This document shows, piece by piece, positions 26,724 through 35,872 of a stretch of DNA of 64,000 nucleotides (within the stretch, counting starts at the first letter, position 1; every line of letters begins with the position of its first letter). Origin of the DNA: Chloroflexota bacterium. Its GTDB lineage: Bacteria; Chloroflexota; Ktedonobacteria; Ktedonobacterales; Ktedonobacteraceae. A program made the translations under genes and the position numbers. The notes below the pieces were generated by a model that saw only the letters and a program-made list of their open reading frames with translations, searched no databases and had not been told where the DNA came from. The stretch spans positions 1 through 64,000 of the forward strand of contig CADDYT010000012.1 in the NCBI GenBank assembly GCA_902810755.1, written 5' to 3'.

Positions 26724-27659
26724 TTAAAGGCGACAGGTAATCACAATAGCGGTCATATCATCGGGCTTGGCCCGCACCGTTACCTCTCGTTCTTCGCGCG
26801 AACGTTCAAGCGCACGCTCGACCAGCACGCGCGCGGCGGAAGACCGCTCGCTGCTGCGCAAAATCTCTTCAATTTCGGCGTCGATTAAATTATCATGAAT
26901 GCCGTCCGTACAGAGCAGAATGCGGTCGCCGGGGTAGATTGGCACCTGATCGACATGGATGACAGGCGCGAGCGGGCTGCCCAACGCCTGGGTGATACCG
27001 CCGCGCAGGCGGAAGTAGCTAAACTCGATATCAGACAACTCGCTGGCCAGCATGGCCTGGTCGATACGCAGCGCATCCTCTTCGCTGATGATCTGATTTT
27101 CCACCAGCCGTGCCAGCAACCCATCGTCGTTGGTCAGGCGTTTGAGCGGCTCGTTCTCGCGCAGCAGGTAGATACGGCTGTCTCCGACATGGGCATAAAC
27201 CATCGTATAGCCCCGGAAGGATGCTTCGCGGCGAAAGGCGGCAAGAGCGACGGTGGTAGCCAGATCATCGGTTCCCGCCCGTTGCGCTCCTTCAGTACGT
27301 ACCCGTTCGTTGACGGTCTCGATGATCTGTTGCAGGATAGCACATAAATCGATATCGTCGCTGCTCTCCAGATATGTCTGGATTTTCCGCCCCTTTTGTA
27401 CCTGTTGCAGCGCCTGTTTCCAGCAGTTGCGCGTAGCCCGTGCTGCCGTCTGAGATGCAATTTCACCGGCGGCGCTACCCCCAACGCCATCGAAGACCGC
27501 GACGAGGCCACTGCGTTCATCAACAATGAGGCTATCTTCATTTCTCTCAGGATGTCGTTCGCAGGCGATACTCTGTCGTGCATAGGTAAATGGAAGTAAT
27601 TCGAGGGCATGGCCGTTCACAGCACTACATATTCGTCGGCCTGTCCTGTGTTGCACCAT
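26724..27659 (-). CDS. PP2C-type serine/threonine protein phosphatase
   Basis: A 311-residue cytosolic phosphatase of the Stp1/PrpC family. It removes phosphate from Ser/Thr residues of proteins using two metal ions. Metal-binding motifs are present in order: RHPERNEDS (about 36-43), AVFDGVGGSAAG (54-65), VYAHVGDSRIYLLR, LLCTDGIHDNL and KPDDMTAIVI at the C-terminus. AAGGAG lies 12 bases before the ATG. No Ser/Thr kinase gene is adjacent, though such pairs are usual; its partner must be elsewhere. Confidence 0.92.
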   Translation of the reverse strand: MVQHRTGRRICSAVNGHALELLPFTYARQSIACERHPERNEDSLIVDERSGLVAVFDGVGGSAAGEIASQTAARATRNCWKQALQQVQKGRKIQTYLESSDDIDLCAILQQIIETVNERVRTEGAQRAGTDDLATTVALAAFRREASFRGYTMVYAHVGDSRIYLLRENEPLKRLTNDDGLLARLVENQIISEEDALRIDQAMLASELSDIEFSYFRLRGGITQALGSPLAPVIHVDQVPIYPGDRILLCTDGIHDNLIDAEIEEILRSSERSSAARVLVERALERSREEREVTVRAKPDDMTAIVITCRL

Positions 27660-27819
27660 ATGGATAAAAAGCTCCTTGCGCTGGAATCTTCAGCGCCATA
27701 TCGTCCTTTGTCAAGCACAGTAGACGTTTAAGAAATTTGTTTGAGTGCAAGTATAACAGAAAACTGGTCAAAATGAAAAGGGATATGACAGGAAACCTGA
27801 AAAAACTCCATCAGCCTGT

Positions 27820-27870
27820 CTCCCATATCATGCCAGCGGGAGCGAAGCATCTTCGCTTTTCCACTCAACA
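27820..27870. repeat. fragment of a dispersed short repeat (core AGCGAAGCAT)
   Basis: The sequence around CATGCCAGCGGGAGCGAAGC followed by ATCT resembles the palindromic unit at 36021-36081 and the stem at 714-745. All three carry AGCGAAGC flanked by CATGCC or CATGAC. This copy is in the gap between the PP2C and amidotransferase genes and is not a complete hairpin. Confidence 0.35.
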
Positions 27871-27888
27871 TGACACCTGCGAATCGCT

Positions 27889-28605
27889 TTATACCAGAGC
27901 GGCAATGCGCAAGAAGTTCTCGAAAAGGATACGCGCATGCTCCCTCACCTGCGGGTAGTACGTGTTGCGCTTCTGCTCGATCAGTTCCGGTCCTTCTTCT
28001 CCCATTACTCTGGCAATTTCCTTCTTATAGTCAGGAAAGCGCAGCCAGGTGTCCAGCATCTGCGGGGTAAGCTCGATGTGGTATTGCAGGCCATAGGCGT
28101 TGTGGCCGTAGCGAAACGCCTGATTGCGCGTGTACTGATTTGTTGCCAGCAGCACGCCGCCCGGTGGGATGGCAAAGGTGTCTTCGTGCCAGTGAATCAC
28201 GTGCTGCCGGGCTGGCAGGCCCTGGAAAAGCGGGTCGCTCCTGCCTTCCTCGGTAAATTCCACCTGATAGAAGCCAATTTCGGTCAGGTGGTGGCGGGTG
28301 ACGGGCGCACCGAGGGTGTGGGCCAGCAGTTGCGCGCCCAGGCAGATACCCAGATAGGGCATCTCCTGCGCAATTGCCTCTCGAATCACCCTTTTTTCCC
28401 GCGCCAGATAGGGGAATCGCTCATCGTCGTAAGCCTGTTGCCAGCCGCCCAGAGAGAGCATGGCATCATAGTCGTTCAGGTCAGGGATGTCCTCCTTCTC
28501 AACATCTATTATATCGCAGCCAATGCCATGTTCTGCCAGTAGCTCGCCCAGATAGCCGGGCGGATCATCCCAGACGTGTTGCAGCGCCAGCACTCGCTTT
28601 GTCAA
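27889..28605 (-). CDS. class I glutamine amidotransferase-like protein
   Basis: A 238-residue GATase1-fold protein of the stand-alone GMP-synthase-like group. The triad is visible: Cys88 in LGICLGAQLLAHTLG, His176 and Glu178 in YGLQYHIELT. No synthetase domain is attached or encoded next door, so it may hydrolyse gamma-glutamyl compounds or serve an unlinked ligase. The start appears to be TTG at 28605, preceded by AAAAGGAA at 7 bases; no earlier in-frame ATG fits. It is transcribed alone between the GH57 and PP2C genes. Confidence 0.88.
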   Translation of the reverse strand: MTKRVLALQHVWDDPPGYLGELLAEHGIGCDIIDVEKEDIPDLNDYDAMLSLGGWQQAYDDERFPYLAREKRVIREAIAQEMPYLGICLGAQLLAHTLGAPVTRHHLTEIGFYQVEFTEEGRSDPLFQGLPARQHVIHWHEDTFAIPPGGVLLATNQYTRNQAFRYGHNAYGLQYHIELTPQMLDTWLRFPDYKKEIARVMGEEGPELIEQKRNTYYPQVREHARILFENFLRIAALV

Positions 28606-28716
28606 AGTGAAGTTCCTTTTCCTGTTCTTTCGCCAGTTCCCTTTGCTCTAAATCATATCCCAGAAAAACAACCACTGCAATAGTTCGGCTGTCTATAATG
28701 CAATGGTTACATCTGG

Positions 28717-30957
28717 TTATGCGCCGGGACTGCCGGTACATGCGATTTCGACGTTCCAGCTTTCGCCTGCATCGAGTAGCAGGGGCCAGAGCAGAGTCAG
28801 GCTGCTGCCCTGGTGGTTGCGTTCAAAGCCCGCCTCGGAGCCGGTTACGGTTTCGATGGAGAAGCGCCAGAGCGTGGCTGGTTTGCTCAGGGTGAAGCTG
28901 ATATCCTGTTGCAGCCAGCGATTGCCGATATGCACTTCGCGTACCTCTAGTACCTCTCCCGTGCTGTCGAAGTGACCGTTCTCAAGCTCGTGATCTTTGA
29001 CGCGGTAATATGCTTCCTCGTTGGCCCCACCGCCGAGCAGATGGAAGTTCCATTCTGAGGCAAAGCGCGTTTGCAGCCGCGATTGCCCTGGATTCTGGAT
29101 GGTGTAAGAGACCAGCAGCCGCTCTTCGCCGACAGGTATGAAAAGCTTTTTGCTCACGTACAGCGGCACTGGCCCCAGCGCGCCTGCCCGTTTGACTGCG
29201 CCGTCTCGTGTCATTGTAACCGTAATGCCCTGCTCATCCTGCTGCACCTCTGTCTGATAGGGTGTTTCGACGAAATCGCCCTGCTCCTCGAAGCCCATCT
29301 GTGCGAAGTCTTCCAGCGTGATGCCGGGGGCCAGGAAATGGTCGATCAGGCTATGGCGGCGGTAGCGATCAACGACGAGATAGCGGTCAAGCCCCGGTTC
29401 TTTGGTACGTACCGTCGTGTGGGGCGAGGCCGGTTCCGCGCCGCTCTGCCCTCTGCCTGCTTGCGCGAGTTGGGTCTGCCGTTCCCGTGCTTCGTGCTTG
29501 CGCCGTTCCAGCTCAAACTCGCGCAGTGTCTGATGATAGCTCTCCTGATGGCGTGTCATGACGCAGAGCAGGTTGTGCATGCTGCGGCGCATGTCCCATT
29601 CAAAGAGGGTACCGCCGCGTTGCGGGTCGATATAGAGGTTTTGCCGGTCGCTTTCGATCAGCAATTCGTCCTGGCTGTCGCGGTCGAAATCGGTGAACTC
29701 GAAACGCTGCCAGGGGCCAGGGCCGAAGCGTATAGCGTCGGCTGCATTCTCGGCCTTGATGAGGTGGTGGTAGATGGCGGAACGCATGTGGCCCGTGTAG
29801 ATGCCCCCGAAGAGGCCGTGCCAGTAGGTATCGTTGGCCTGCGCTTTCCACAGCTGAACCAGCCCTGGAAACTCTCCAGTGGCGGTTGATGCTGGCATAG
29901 CGGAACAGGCGGCATACACGGCGTCATGCACGCGCAGCATCTTTTTGTGCTGGTTATTGACTTCCGGGTAGCGTACCAGGAAATTGCGCCAGAAGCCGCC
30001 GCGCATAAATTGCGTGATATCGTCTCGCCGGGCATCCTCTAGCTGATGCAGCAACTTGCCGAACTGGTACGATTTCTGTGGCGGCAGCGCCCACTCCGTC
30101 ATTTCGATGTACGAGGATGTGGGGATGTAGATGCGTCCAAGCGCGGGATAGGTGCGCGCATACTCGCCTGGCGGTGTCATACGCAGCCAGTCGCTGTTCT
30201 CCTCTATAAGCGAGAAAAACTCGTCAACCCAGCCGCTATGGCCGGTGCTGCCCCAGCAATAGGGGCCTGTCTCCGGCCAACTGCCGAATTTCTCGCCATC
30301 ATCGCCCATCACCAGAATGCGCCTGCCGTCGGCGGTTGCCAGCGAGCGCAGCGTCTCAATCGTCTCGCGCGCCGGTCGCCAGGGGATGGTGTAGCGCAGC
30401 GCCTTGCTGGTAGCGTAGACCTTCAAGATGCTGCTTTGATCCTCGGTCGCGTAATAGCCGTACAGGTCGCTATCTTCCAGCCCCACGTTTTTGAAATGGA
30501 TGTCATCAAGAACAATCCACTCGATGCCCGCCTCGCGCAGCAAACGCGGCAGGCTCGGCTCCCACACGCGCTCGGCGATCCACGCGCCCGTCGGCTGCAT
30601 GCCGAAATCACGCTCGACCCGTGCGGTCAGGCGGCGAATTTGCGCGATCTTATCACTATCAGGAATAGAAGGAAGAATGGGTTCGTAATAGCCCCCGCTC
30701 ACCAGTTCAATCTGGTTGCGTTTCACCAGCGCGGCCACGCGCGCCAGAAACTCCGGGTGTGCCTTTTCCAGCCAGTCCAGCAGCGAGCCGGTATAGTGAA
30801 GCGAAAGGCGAATACCGGGATGCCGTTCCAGTGCGTCGATCATCGGCAAATATGATTCGTCATAGACTTTCTGGAACACCCAGGGGAAATTGCCTACCGG
30901 TTGATGGTTATGCAGTAACAGGCCCAGTTGAATGCTCTTTGTCCGCCCGAAAGTCAT
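28717..30957 (-). CDS. GH57 family glucanotransferase/amylase
   Basis: A 746-residue GH57 enzyme of the 4-alpha-glucanotransferase type. The N-terminal catalytic half starts LGLLLHNHQPVGNFPWVFQK. The probable nucleophile is Glu129 in AWIAERVWEP and the acid/base Asp lies in VMGDDGEKFG (219-220). The C-terminal half is the beta-sandwich region found in glucanotransferases of this family (DUF1925/DUF1926), including LYVSKKLFIPVGEERLLVSY. It would remodel maltodextrin or glycogen chains in the cytosol. GAGGAA precedes the ATG. It is transcribed alone on the minus strand. Confidence 0.9.
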   Translation of the reverse strand: MTFGRTKSIQLGLLLHNHQPVGNFPWVFQKVYDESYLPMIDALERHPGIRLSLHYTGSLLDWLEKAHPEFLARVAALVKRNQIELVSGGYYEPILPSIPDSDKIAQIRRLTARVERDFGMQPTGAWIAERVWEPSLPRLLREAGIEWIVLDDIHFKNVGLEDSDLYGYYATEDQSSILKVYATSKALRYTIPWRPARETIETLRSLATADGRRILVMGDDGEKFGSWPETGPYCWGSTGHSGWVDEFFSLIEENSDWLRMTPPGEYARTYPALGRIYIPTSSYIEMTEWALPPQKSYQFGKLLHQLEDARRDDITQFMRGGFWRNFLVRYPEVNNQHKKMLRVHDAVYAACSAMPASTATGEFPGLVQLWKAQANDTYWHGLFGGIYTGHMRSAIYHHLIKAENAADAIRFGPGPWQRFEFTDFDRDSQDELLIESDRQNLYIDPQRGGTLFEWDMRRSMHNLLCVMTRHQESYHQTLREFELERRKHEARERQTQLAQAGRGQSGAEPASPHTTVRTKEPGLDRYLVVDRYRRHSLIDHFLAPGITLEDFAQMGFEEQGDFVETPYQTEVQQDEQGITVTMTRDGAVKRAGALGPVPLYVSKKLFIPVGEERLLVSYTIQNPGQSRLQTRFASEWNFHLLGGGANEEAYYRVKDHELENGHFDSTGEVLEVREVHIGNRWLQQDISFTLSKPATLWRFSIETVTGSEAGFERNHQGSSLTLLWPLLLDAGESWNVEIACTGSPGA

Positions 30958-31064
30958 AGTTCCTCACCTTACCACGAAAATCAGGATACACAGAGGTAGC
31001 CAGGAACAGAGATAATGTGCGTTCACTATACTCCATCGGCCTGCTCAGGTCAAGAAATGTTTGC

Positions 31065-31190
31065 CTGACATCCACTCATAACTCGGTCAGGTGACTTGAA
31101 TGGCTCAGCGGGAAAATCATCCCTTGAAGGCCGAAGCCGCTATTGGACAGAGGTCAATTTTCTCGCCTCGGATTTATGAGTGGATGTCAG
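31065..31190. mobile_element. 126-base MITE-like element with 17-base terminal inverted repeats and an 8-base target duplication
   Basis: Perfect 17-base terminal inverted repeats bound the element: CTGACATCCACTCATAA at the left end and its exact complement at 31174-31190. Both outer edges are flanked by the same 8 bases, ATGTTTGC, at 31057-31064 and 31191-31198, the mark of a target-site duplication. The 92-base centre encodes nothing recognisable. It sits between the GH57 gene and the tRNA-Trp terminator. An 8-base duplication is typical of families such as ISL3 and IS256; the autonomous parent is not in the window. Confidence 0.75.
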
Positions 31191-31270
31191 ATGTTTGCCA
31201 GTTTGAACAACAAACATTTTCAAGAAAACAGGACATAAAGAATGGGTTTGCCGTATACATTGAGACAAAA

Positions 31271-31301
31271 GAAAAAAGCCTGAACCGTCGACGGTTCAGG
31301 C
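31271..31301 (-). terminator. Rho-independent terminator after tRNA-Trp
   Basis: GCCTGAACCG and CGGTTCAGGC form a perfect 10-base stem around TCGA (31278-31301), followed on the minus strand by six T residues. It lies 8 bases past the 3' end of tRNA-Trp and ends the two-tRNA transcript. Confidence 0.9.
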
Positions 31302-31305
31302 TTTC

Positions 31306-31381
31306 TGGCAGGGGCAGCAGGATTCGAACCCGCGACATTCCGTTTTGGAGACGGACGCTCTACCAGCTGAGCTATGCCCCT
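31306..31381 (-). tRNA. tRNA-Trp (CCA anticodon)
   Basis: A cloverleaf folds from AGGGGCA to TGCCCCT with discriminator G. The anticodon stem TCCGT/ACGGA encloses loop CTCCAAA, so the anticodon is CCA. The T loop GGTTCGAATCC is standard. The 3' CCA is encoded (31306-31308). It lies 48 bases downstream of tRNA-Ser on the same strand and is followed by a strong terminator. Confidence 0.95.
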
Positions 31382-31429
31382 TCGAAATATCCCCGGTTCC
31401 ATTGGATCGAGGACCATAAGCTTTAGCAT

Positions 31430-31520
<91 letters not shown>

Positions 31521-31621
31521 TTAGTACGAGAGTATCTTACCATAGCAGGGGTAGGCTGTCAATAGCCAGAAATTGCGATAATCAGGCCACTCATAAGGGC
31601 CAGCAGGAGCGGCCCGATTGT

Positions 31622-32281
31622 TCAGGTTGGCAGATTGGCGGGGAAGTGGTAGGTGTCGGGGCGGTCGGGTGGGTAGTAGGGGGCGCCGTATTCGAGGGTG
31701 ATGACGTTGTGCGAGCGGAAACGAATCTCCGCTCTGGCCGGGGTGGTGGTGGCAGTGAAAGGTTGGCCGTTGAGGTAGAGCTTCCAGCCGGGCTGTTCGA
31801 GCTGCTGCGGGAAGTTGAGGCTGGCGAAGCCGTTGTGCCAGATGGCGATGAAGTCGTCGAGGGCCAGCCAGGTATCGTTTTTGCTGGGAGCCTCGACGTG
31901 AATGATGCCGTCGGGGGTGTGCGTATGGAGCCAGTAGAAGCAACTGCCGCCGGAGGGAATGCCGATGCCCTGGGGAATGGTGACGGGGTTGCCTTTGATA
32001 TAGATGGTAAGATGCACATGGATGTGATAGGTGATACTCATGTTAGGGTCACAGCTGATGCCGTTGATGGGCGGGTAGGTGGGAGTGAGCGCGGCCTGGA
32101 GGCGCAGAAGAAAGTAACCCAGTAGAGCCACGAGAACCACACAGGTTGTGACGGTTGAAGCAAGCAGGATGCGCGCTCGCCGACGCTGGCGTTTGCGCTG
32201 CATGCGGGCCTCGCGCCGTTGCTGGCGCAGCTCTTCCTCTTCAGGCGTTGTGGGTGGCAATAATGGTGTCCCCTGTGCCAT
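31622..32281 (-). CDS. membrane-anchored protein with conserved HIHVHL and HTH motifs, unknown function
   Basis: A 219-residue protein. A very basic cytosolic N-terminus (residues about 18-36, many Arg) is followed by one membrane helix (ILLASTVTTCVVLVALLGYF). The remainder is extracytoplasmic and beta-rich. Two His-containing motifs stand out: CDPNMSITYHIHVHLTIYIK and CFYWLHTHTPDGIIHVEAPS. The spacing of His residues and the two Cys suggests metal binding or a structural disulfide, but I cannot name the activity. GAGGAAG precedes the ATG. Similar proteins in actinobacteria and Chloroflexota are annotated as hypothetical, to my knowledge. Confidence 0.7.
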   Translation of the reverse strand: MAQGTPLLPPTTPEEEELRQQRREARMQRKRQRRRARILLASTVTTCVVLVALLGYFLLRLQAALTPTYPPINGISCDPNMSITYHIHVHLTIYIKGNPVTIPQGIGIPSGGSCFYWLHTHTPDGIIHVEAPSKNDTWLALDDFIAIWHNGFASLNFPQQLEQPGWKLYLNGQPFTATTTPARAEIRFRSHNVITLEYGAPYYPPDRPDTYHFPANLPT

Positions 32282-32396
32282 ACGCTTCCTCTTTCCTTCC
32301 GTCCGGGTAATCTTTTTTGTCTCAGGTTAAGATAATCGAAGATATTCTCTGTTTCTTGAGACGGTACGGGGAGGGCAGGGTAACGAGGCTGTGACA

Positions 32397-35054
32397 TCAT
32401 GGGGATGGAGCAACAGGCAATGAGAACCAGAAGGTCGATCCCTGTCCCGGCGTGGATTCGACGCCCACCTGCCCGTGATGCTGTTCGACGATGACGCGCG
32501 TGATGTGCAGGCCCAGGCCCAGACCCACACTGGAGCCGCTTTGCACCTCAATGCCGGGTGCCCGATAGAAGCGTTCCCAGATGTGTGACTGGACTTCAGG
32601 CGACAGACCCGGCCCTTCATCTTGCACGGAGACTCGTACCTGCTCACCTTCCACCTGCAGGCGAACAGAGACGGGTTTCTCCTCTTCAGAGTATTTGAGC
32701 GCGTTATTGAGATAGTTGCTGATGACCTGAGCGATCCGCTGCGGGTCGGCGAAGATGGGCGCTTTCACCTCATCGGAGAGATCGAGCGTGATGGTGCGCC
32801 GGGGCCAGGAGGAACGTTGTTCTTCGACGACCTCGCGCACAATCGCAGCGAGGTCGCAGGGGACGGGGAAGAGTTCCAGCCGACCGGCCTGCGTGCGCGA
32901 GACATCGAGCAGGTCGTCAACCAGTCGATTCAGTCGTCGTGTCTGGCGGTCTGTGCCTTCAAAGAGTTTGAGGATGCGGTCAAATGCCTCGGAGATAGCG
33001 TGCATTTGCCGGATGGCCAGCTGCGTGTTGCCCTTAATGGTTGTCAGAGGAGTGCGTAGTTCGTGGCTGGCAATGCTGAGAAACTCTTCCATGCGGCGAT
33101 TGGCTTCCCGCAGGGCCAGTTCGCTGGCGCGAGCCTCTTCGCGCTCGCGCAGCAGTCGCTCGCGTTCAATCACCAGTGTTGTGAGCCTGGCGACCGCCTT
33201 TGCGATAGTTTTCTCGTTTTCGGTATATTCATGATCTGCGCCTCTATAGTCGAGGGCGATAAAGCCAAGCAGTTGATCGCCGAGGTTCATAGGGGCGCAG
33301 AGGAGGGAAGAGAGCATGTAGACCTGTTGCGCAGTTGCCAGAGAGGGAAGGCTGGTGTCCAGCAAGAAAACTTCCCCATGCTGCAAGCGTTCGATGGCTG
33401 AGCTATCGAACACGTCCTCCAGGCGCGCCTGCGCCGTATCTTGCCACCAGTGTTGCTCAAGCTCAGGGGAAAGACCGACAATGGCAACGGGAACGAGCCG
33501 GTTGCTTTCATCGATGGCGATGATGCCGGTACGCTGGCAATTGAGGATACTGCAGGTCAACTCGGCCAGGCGATGCGAGACGGTGCCGGTCGGGCCAGGG
33601 AGAATCTCGCCGCTTTTTGCGCTGCTGGCCGAAGTTGAGACCAGTGTCTCGGCCATGGTAAGCAGGGCCTGCAGCGCCTCGGCTGTGCGCCGCTCCAGTT
33701 TCCGGCGTTCGGTAACGTCGCGGCAGATGCAGACGGCGCCGACAATGCTGCCATCCGGGCCGAGGACGGGGGAGCCGCTCACACTCAATTCGAGGTCGCG
33801 GCCATCGGCGGTGCGCAGGCGCATATCCACCGCGTTGGCACTGGTCAGCGTCTCACCGCGCAGGACACGGGCGAATGGCCATGCGTCTTCAGGCAGAGGT
33901 TGTCCGTTTTCATCGAGGACGACGGTACGATAGCCGCGTTCGGCCTGTGGGCGCGAGTAATCGAAATCGGGGTCGAAGGCAAAAAACTGGCGCGCGGTTG
34001 CATTCATCTGGCGCACGCCGCCTTGCCGGTCAAAGACGAAAATGGCATCGGCCATTGCTTCAAAGGTAGCGATGAGTTCGTTAGCCCGGTTCTGCTGCTC
34101 GCGTTCCGTCTGGCGCAGAGCGGTGATGTCGCGCGTGATGAGGACAACGCCGTCAATGTTGCCCTGCTCATTGAGCAGGGGGGCCGCGCTGAGTAATGCC
34201 TGTCGGTCATGGCCGTCGGCATCGAGAAAGATAATTTCGGTGTTCGTGACCGTCTCGCCGCGCAGCGCCCGTGCCACCGGCCACTCCTCTGTTGATATAA
34301 GCTTGCCCGTCACACTGCGTACCTGGTATTTGTGGTGGGCGGCATCCACTGTCTCAGCGCCGCCCTGCGGCCCTGCGTTCTGTCGGCCTGCCCGGTTGAG
34401 CTGGACAATCGTACCCGCGGCATCGTGGATGGAAACGGCATCGGGAACGGTATCGATAATGGTTGCCAGCCGCGTTCGCTCTGCCGCCAGGGATTGAGCC
34501 AGTTGCTCGCTCTGGCGCCGCGCGCGTTCGGTCTGGCTGGCCCCGATGCTGATAGCGCAGCCAACCAGCAAGAAGACAAGTATTCCTACGCCTTCAGAGG
34601 TTGTATCCAGTCGCAGGCTAAAGATCGGGGACAGCGTTGTAAAACCTAAAAGTATGGCGCCGAGCAGGGTGGCGAAGAATGCGGGGCTGCCTCCCCAGCT
34701 CAAGGCTACCAGCACCAGCGCCAGCGTCTCCGGCAGGCCAACAAAAGAGTAGGTGGGAAAGAACTGTGTAATGATGGTGGTGATAATGACTGCCGCTACC
34801 TGTAGCAGAAGAGCGGCAAGATAGCCCAGGGCCGGATGGCGCAGCGCCGTGGGAAGCCAGGCAGGGGCAAAAGTGTTTAACACAAACCAGTCATGCAGAA
34901 AACGCCAGAGGCCAGGCAGACCAGCTTGCCTGCTCGTTGTATGCCCCGGCTGCTCATCCCGTTTCTTATCGAGCGGCAGGAACTGCTGCATGGATTGTGG
35001 CTTGCTCACCTGGGTACGCGCTGTACTGATTTCGTTTTCGTGTTGTGTACTCAT
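32397..35054 (-). CDS. membrane sensor histidine kinase, DUF4118 plus PAS and GAF
   Basis: An 885-residue kinase. The N-terminus has a hydrophobic block of three to four membrane helices (about 75-170) of the KdpD/DUF4118 type. Three PAS domains follow (DTVPDAVSIHDAAGTIVQLN, ATFEAMADAIFVFDRQGGVR, and a third region ending in VCICRDVTERRKLER), then a GAF-like domain (LLCAPMNLGDQLLGFIALDY). The kinase core has the H box SIASHELRTPLTTIKGN, N box NYLNNALKYS, DEGPGLS and GLGLGLHITR. The ATG at 35054 has GGTGAGA four bases upstream; a TTG directly before it is less likely. No response regulator is adjacent, so it is an orphan kinase. Confidence 0.92.
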   Translation of the reverse strand: MSTQHENEISTARTQVSKPQSMQQFLPLDKKRDEQPGHTTSRQAGLPGLWRFLHDWFVLNTFAPAWLPTALRHPALGYLAALLLQVAAVIITTIITQFFPTYSFVGLPETLALVLVALSWGGSPAFFATLLGAILLGFTTLSPIFSLRLDTTSEGVGILVFLLVGCAISIGASQTERARRQSEQLAQSLAAERTRLATIIDTVPDAVSIHDAAGTIVQLNRAGRQNAGPQGGAETVDAAHHKYQVRSVTGKLISTEEWPVARALRGETVTNTEIIFLDADGHDRQALLSAAPLLNEQGNIDGVVLITRDITALRQTEREQQNRANELIATFEAMADAIFVFDRQGGVRQMNATARQFFAFDPDFDYSRPQAERGYRTVVLDENGQPLPEDAWPFARVLRGETLTSANAVDMRLRTADGRDLELSVSGSPVLGPDGSIVGAVCICRDVTERRKLERRTAEALQALLTMAETLVSTSASSAKSGEILPGPTGTVSHRLAELTCSILNCQRTGIIAIDESNRLVPVAIVGLSPELEQHWWQDTAQARLEDVFDSSAIERLQHGEVFLLDTSLPSLATAQQVYMLSSLLCAPMNLGDQLLGFIALDYRGADHEYTENEKTIAKAVARLTTLVIERERLLREREEARASELALREANRRMEEFLSIASHELRTPLTTIKGNTQLAIRQMHAISEAFDRILKLFEGTDRQTRRLNRLVDDLLDVSRTQAGRLELFPVPCDLAAIVREVVEEQRSSWPRRTITLDLSDEVKAPIFADPQRIAQVISNYLNNALKYSEEEKPVSVRLQVEGEQVRVSVQDEGPGLSPEVQSHIWERFYRAPGIEVQSGSSVGLGLGLHITRVIVEQHHGQVGVESTPGQGSTFWFSLPVAPSP

Positions 35055-35134
35055 CAAATCTCACCCTGGCGGAAATGGCTTTCCCTGCGCAAACTCTACT
35101 GAAGAGACAGAGAAATACATAGATCGATAAACAG

Positions 35135-35174
35135 GCAGAGAGAAGATGAAATGATCTTCTTTTCTTCTCTCTGC
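35135..35174 (-). terminator. hairpin between the HAD phosphatase and kinase genes
   Basis: GCAGAGAGAAGA and its exact complement form a 12-base stem with a 16-base loop, 36 bases after the HAD stop on the minus strand. No long T run follows, so termination strength is uncertain; it may instead serve as an attenuating or RNA-stabilising hairpin ahead of the kinase gene. Confidence 0.5.
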
Positions 35175-35209
35175 ACTGAAATGAGAAAAGTACAGAGTTA
35201 GAATGAGGC

Positions 35210-35872
35210 TCACGGCGCAAGCGGCGAGGTAGCGTAATGGGCCAGCAGGTCAGCCGGATCGTTGTAGATGGCGATGGCTCCGGCGAGTTCTTTATCGGTC
35301 CAGCCGCCGGAGCGCATGGCGATGGTGCCGATATGTCCTTTTGCTGCCGCCTCAATGTCATAAGGGGTATCGCCGATCATCACTACCTCGTCGGGGGAAA
35401 GCTCCAGTTTCTTTAAGGCCATGTCCACAATGGAAGGACTGGGTTTGGAATGCGCGACATCGCTGGCCGAGACGATCACATCGACCAGGTCTTCGACATT
35501 GGCGATGCGCAGTTCCGCCATCAGTTCCTCCTGTGGTGCAGAGCTACCAATAGCCACTTTCAGCCCACTCTCGCACATGCGCTGTACCAGTTCGCGTGTT
35601 TCGGGAAAAGGTTGCAGCGTCGGCAGGTAGAGCTGGTTAAAGACGGCTTTGCGGCGGGCGGAAATCTTTTTCCCCTCGCTGCTCTCCGCGGATAGGCCAA
35701 GTATTTGCGGCATCAACTGGTCGCCACCTTTCCCGATTGACCAGCGTAATTCTTCATAGGGAACGAAATGGCCGTACTGTGCCATTGCTTCAAGCCAGGA
35801 GCGTGCCTGGGCATCGTTGCTGTCGATCAACGTGCCATCGACGTCGAGAATCACGCCGCGTATGTGTCCCAT
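35210..35872 (-). CDS. HAD-superfamily phosphatase (phosphoglycolate phosphatase-like)
   Basis: A 220-residue phosphatase of HAD subfamily IA. Motif I is ILDVDGTLIDSN (nucleophile Asp and acid/base Asp), motif II AIGSSAPQEE, motif III Lys in AHSKPSPSI, and motif IV MIGDTPYDIEAAAK. A helical cap lies between motifs I and II, as in phosphoglycolate and beta-phosphoglucomutase-like enzymes. The substrate is not certain. GGAGG lies 9 bases before the ATG. Phosphoglycolate removal would fit with the Calvin-type genes on the other side of the gap, but those are on the opposite strand, so the link is only a suggestion. Confidence 0.9.
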   Translation of the reverse strand: MGHIRGVILDVDGTLIDSNDAQARSWLEAMAQYGHFVPYEELRWSIGKGGDQLMPQILGLSAESSEGKKISARRKAVFNQLYLPTLQPFPETRELVQRMCESGLKVAIGSSAPQEELMAELRIANVEDLVDVIVSASDVAHSKPSPSIVDMALKKLELSPDEVVMIGDTPYDIEAAAKGHIGTIAMRSGGWTDKELAGAIAIYNDPADLLAHYATSPLAP

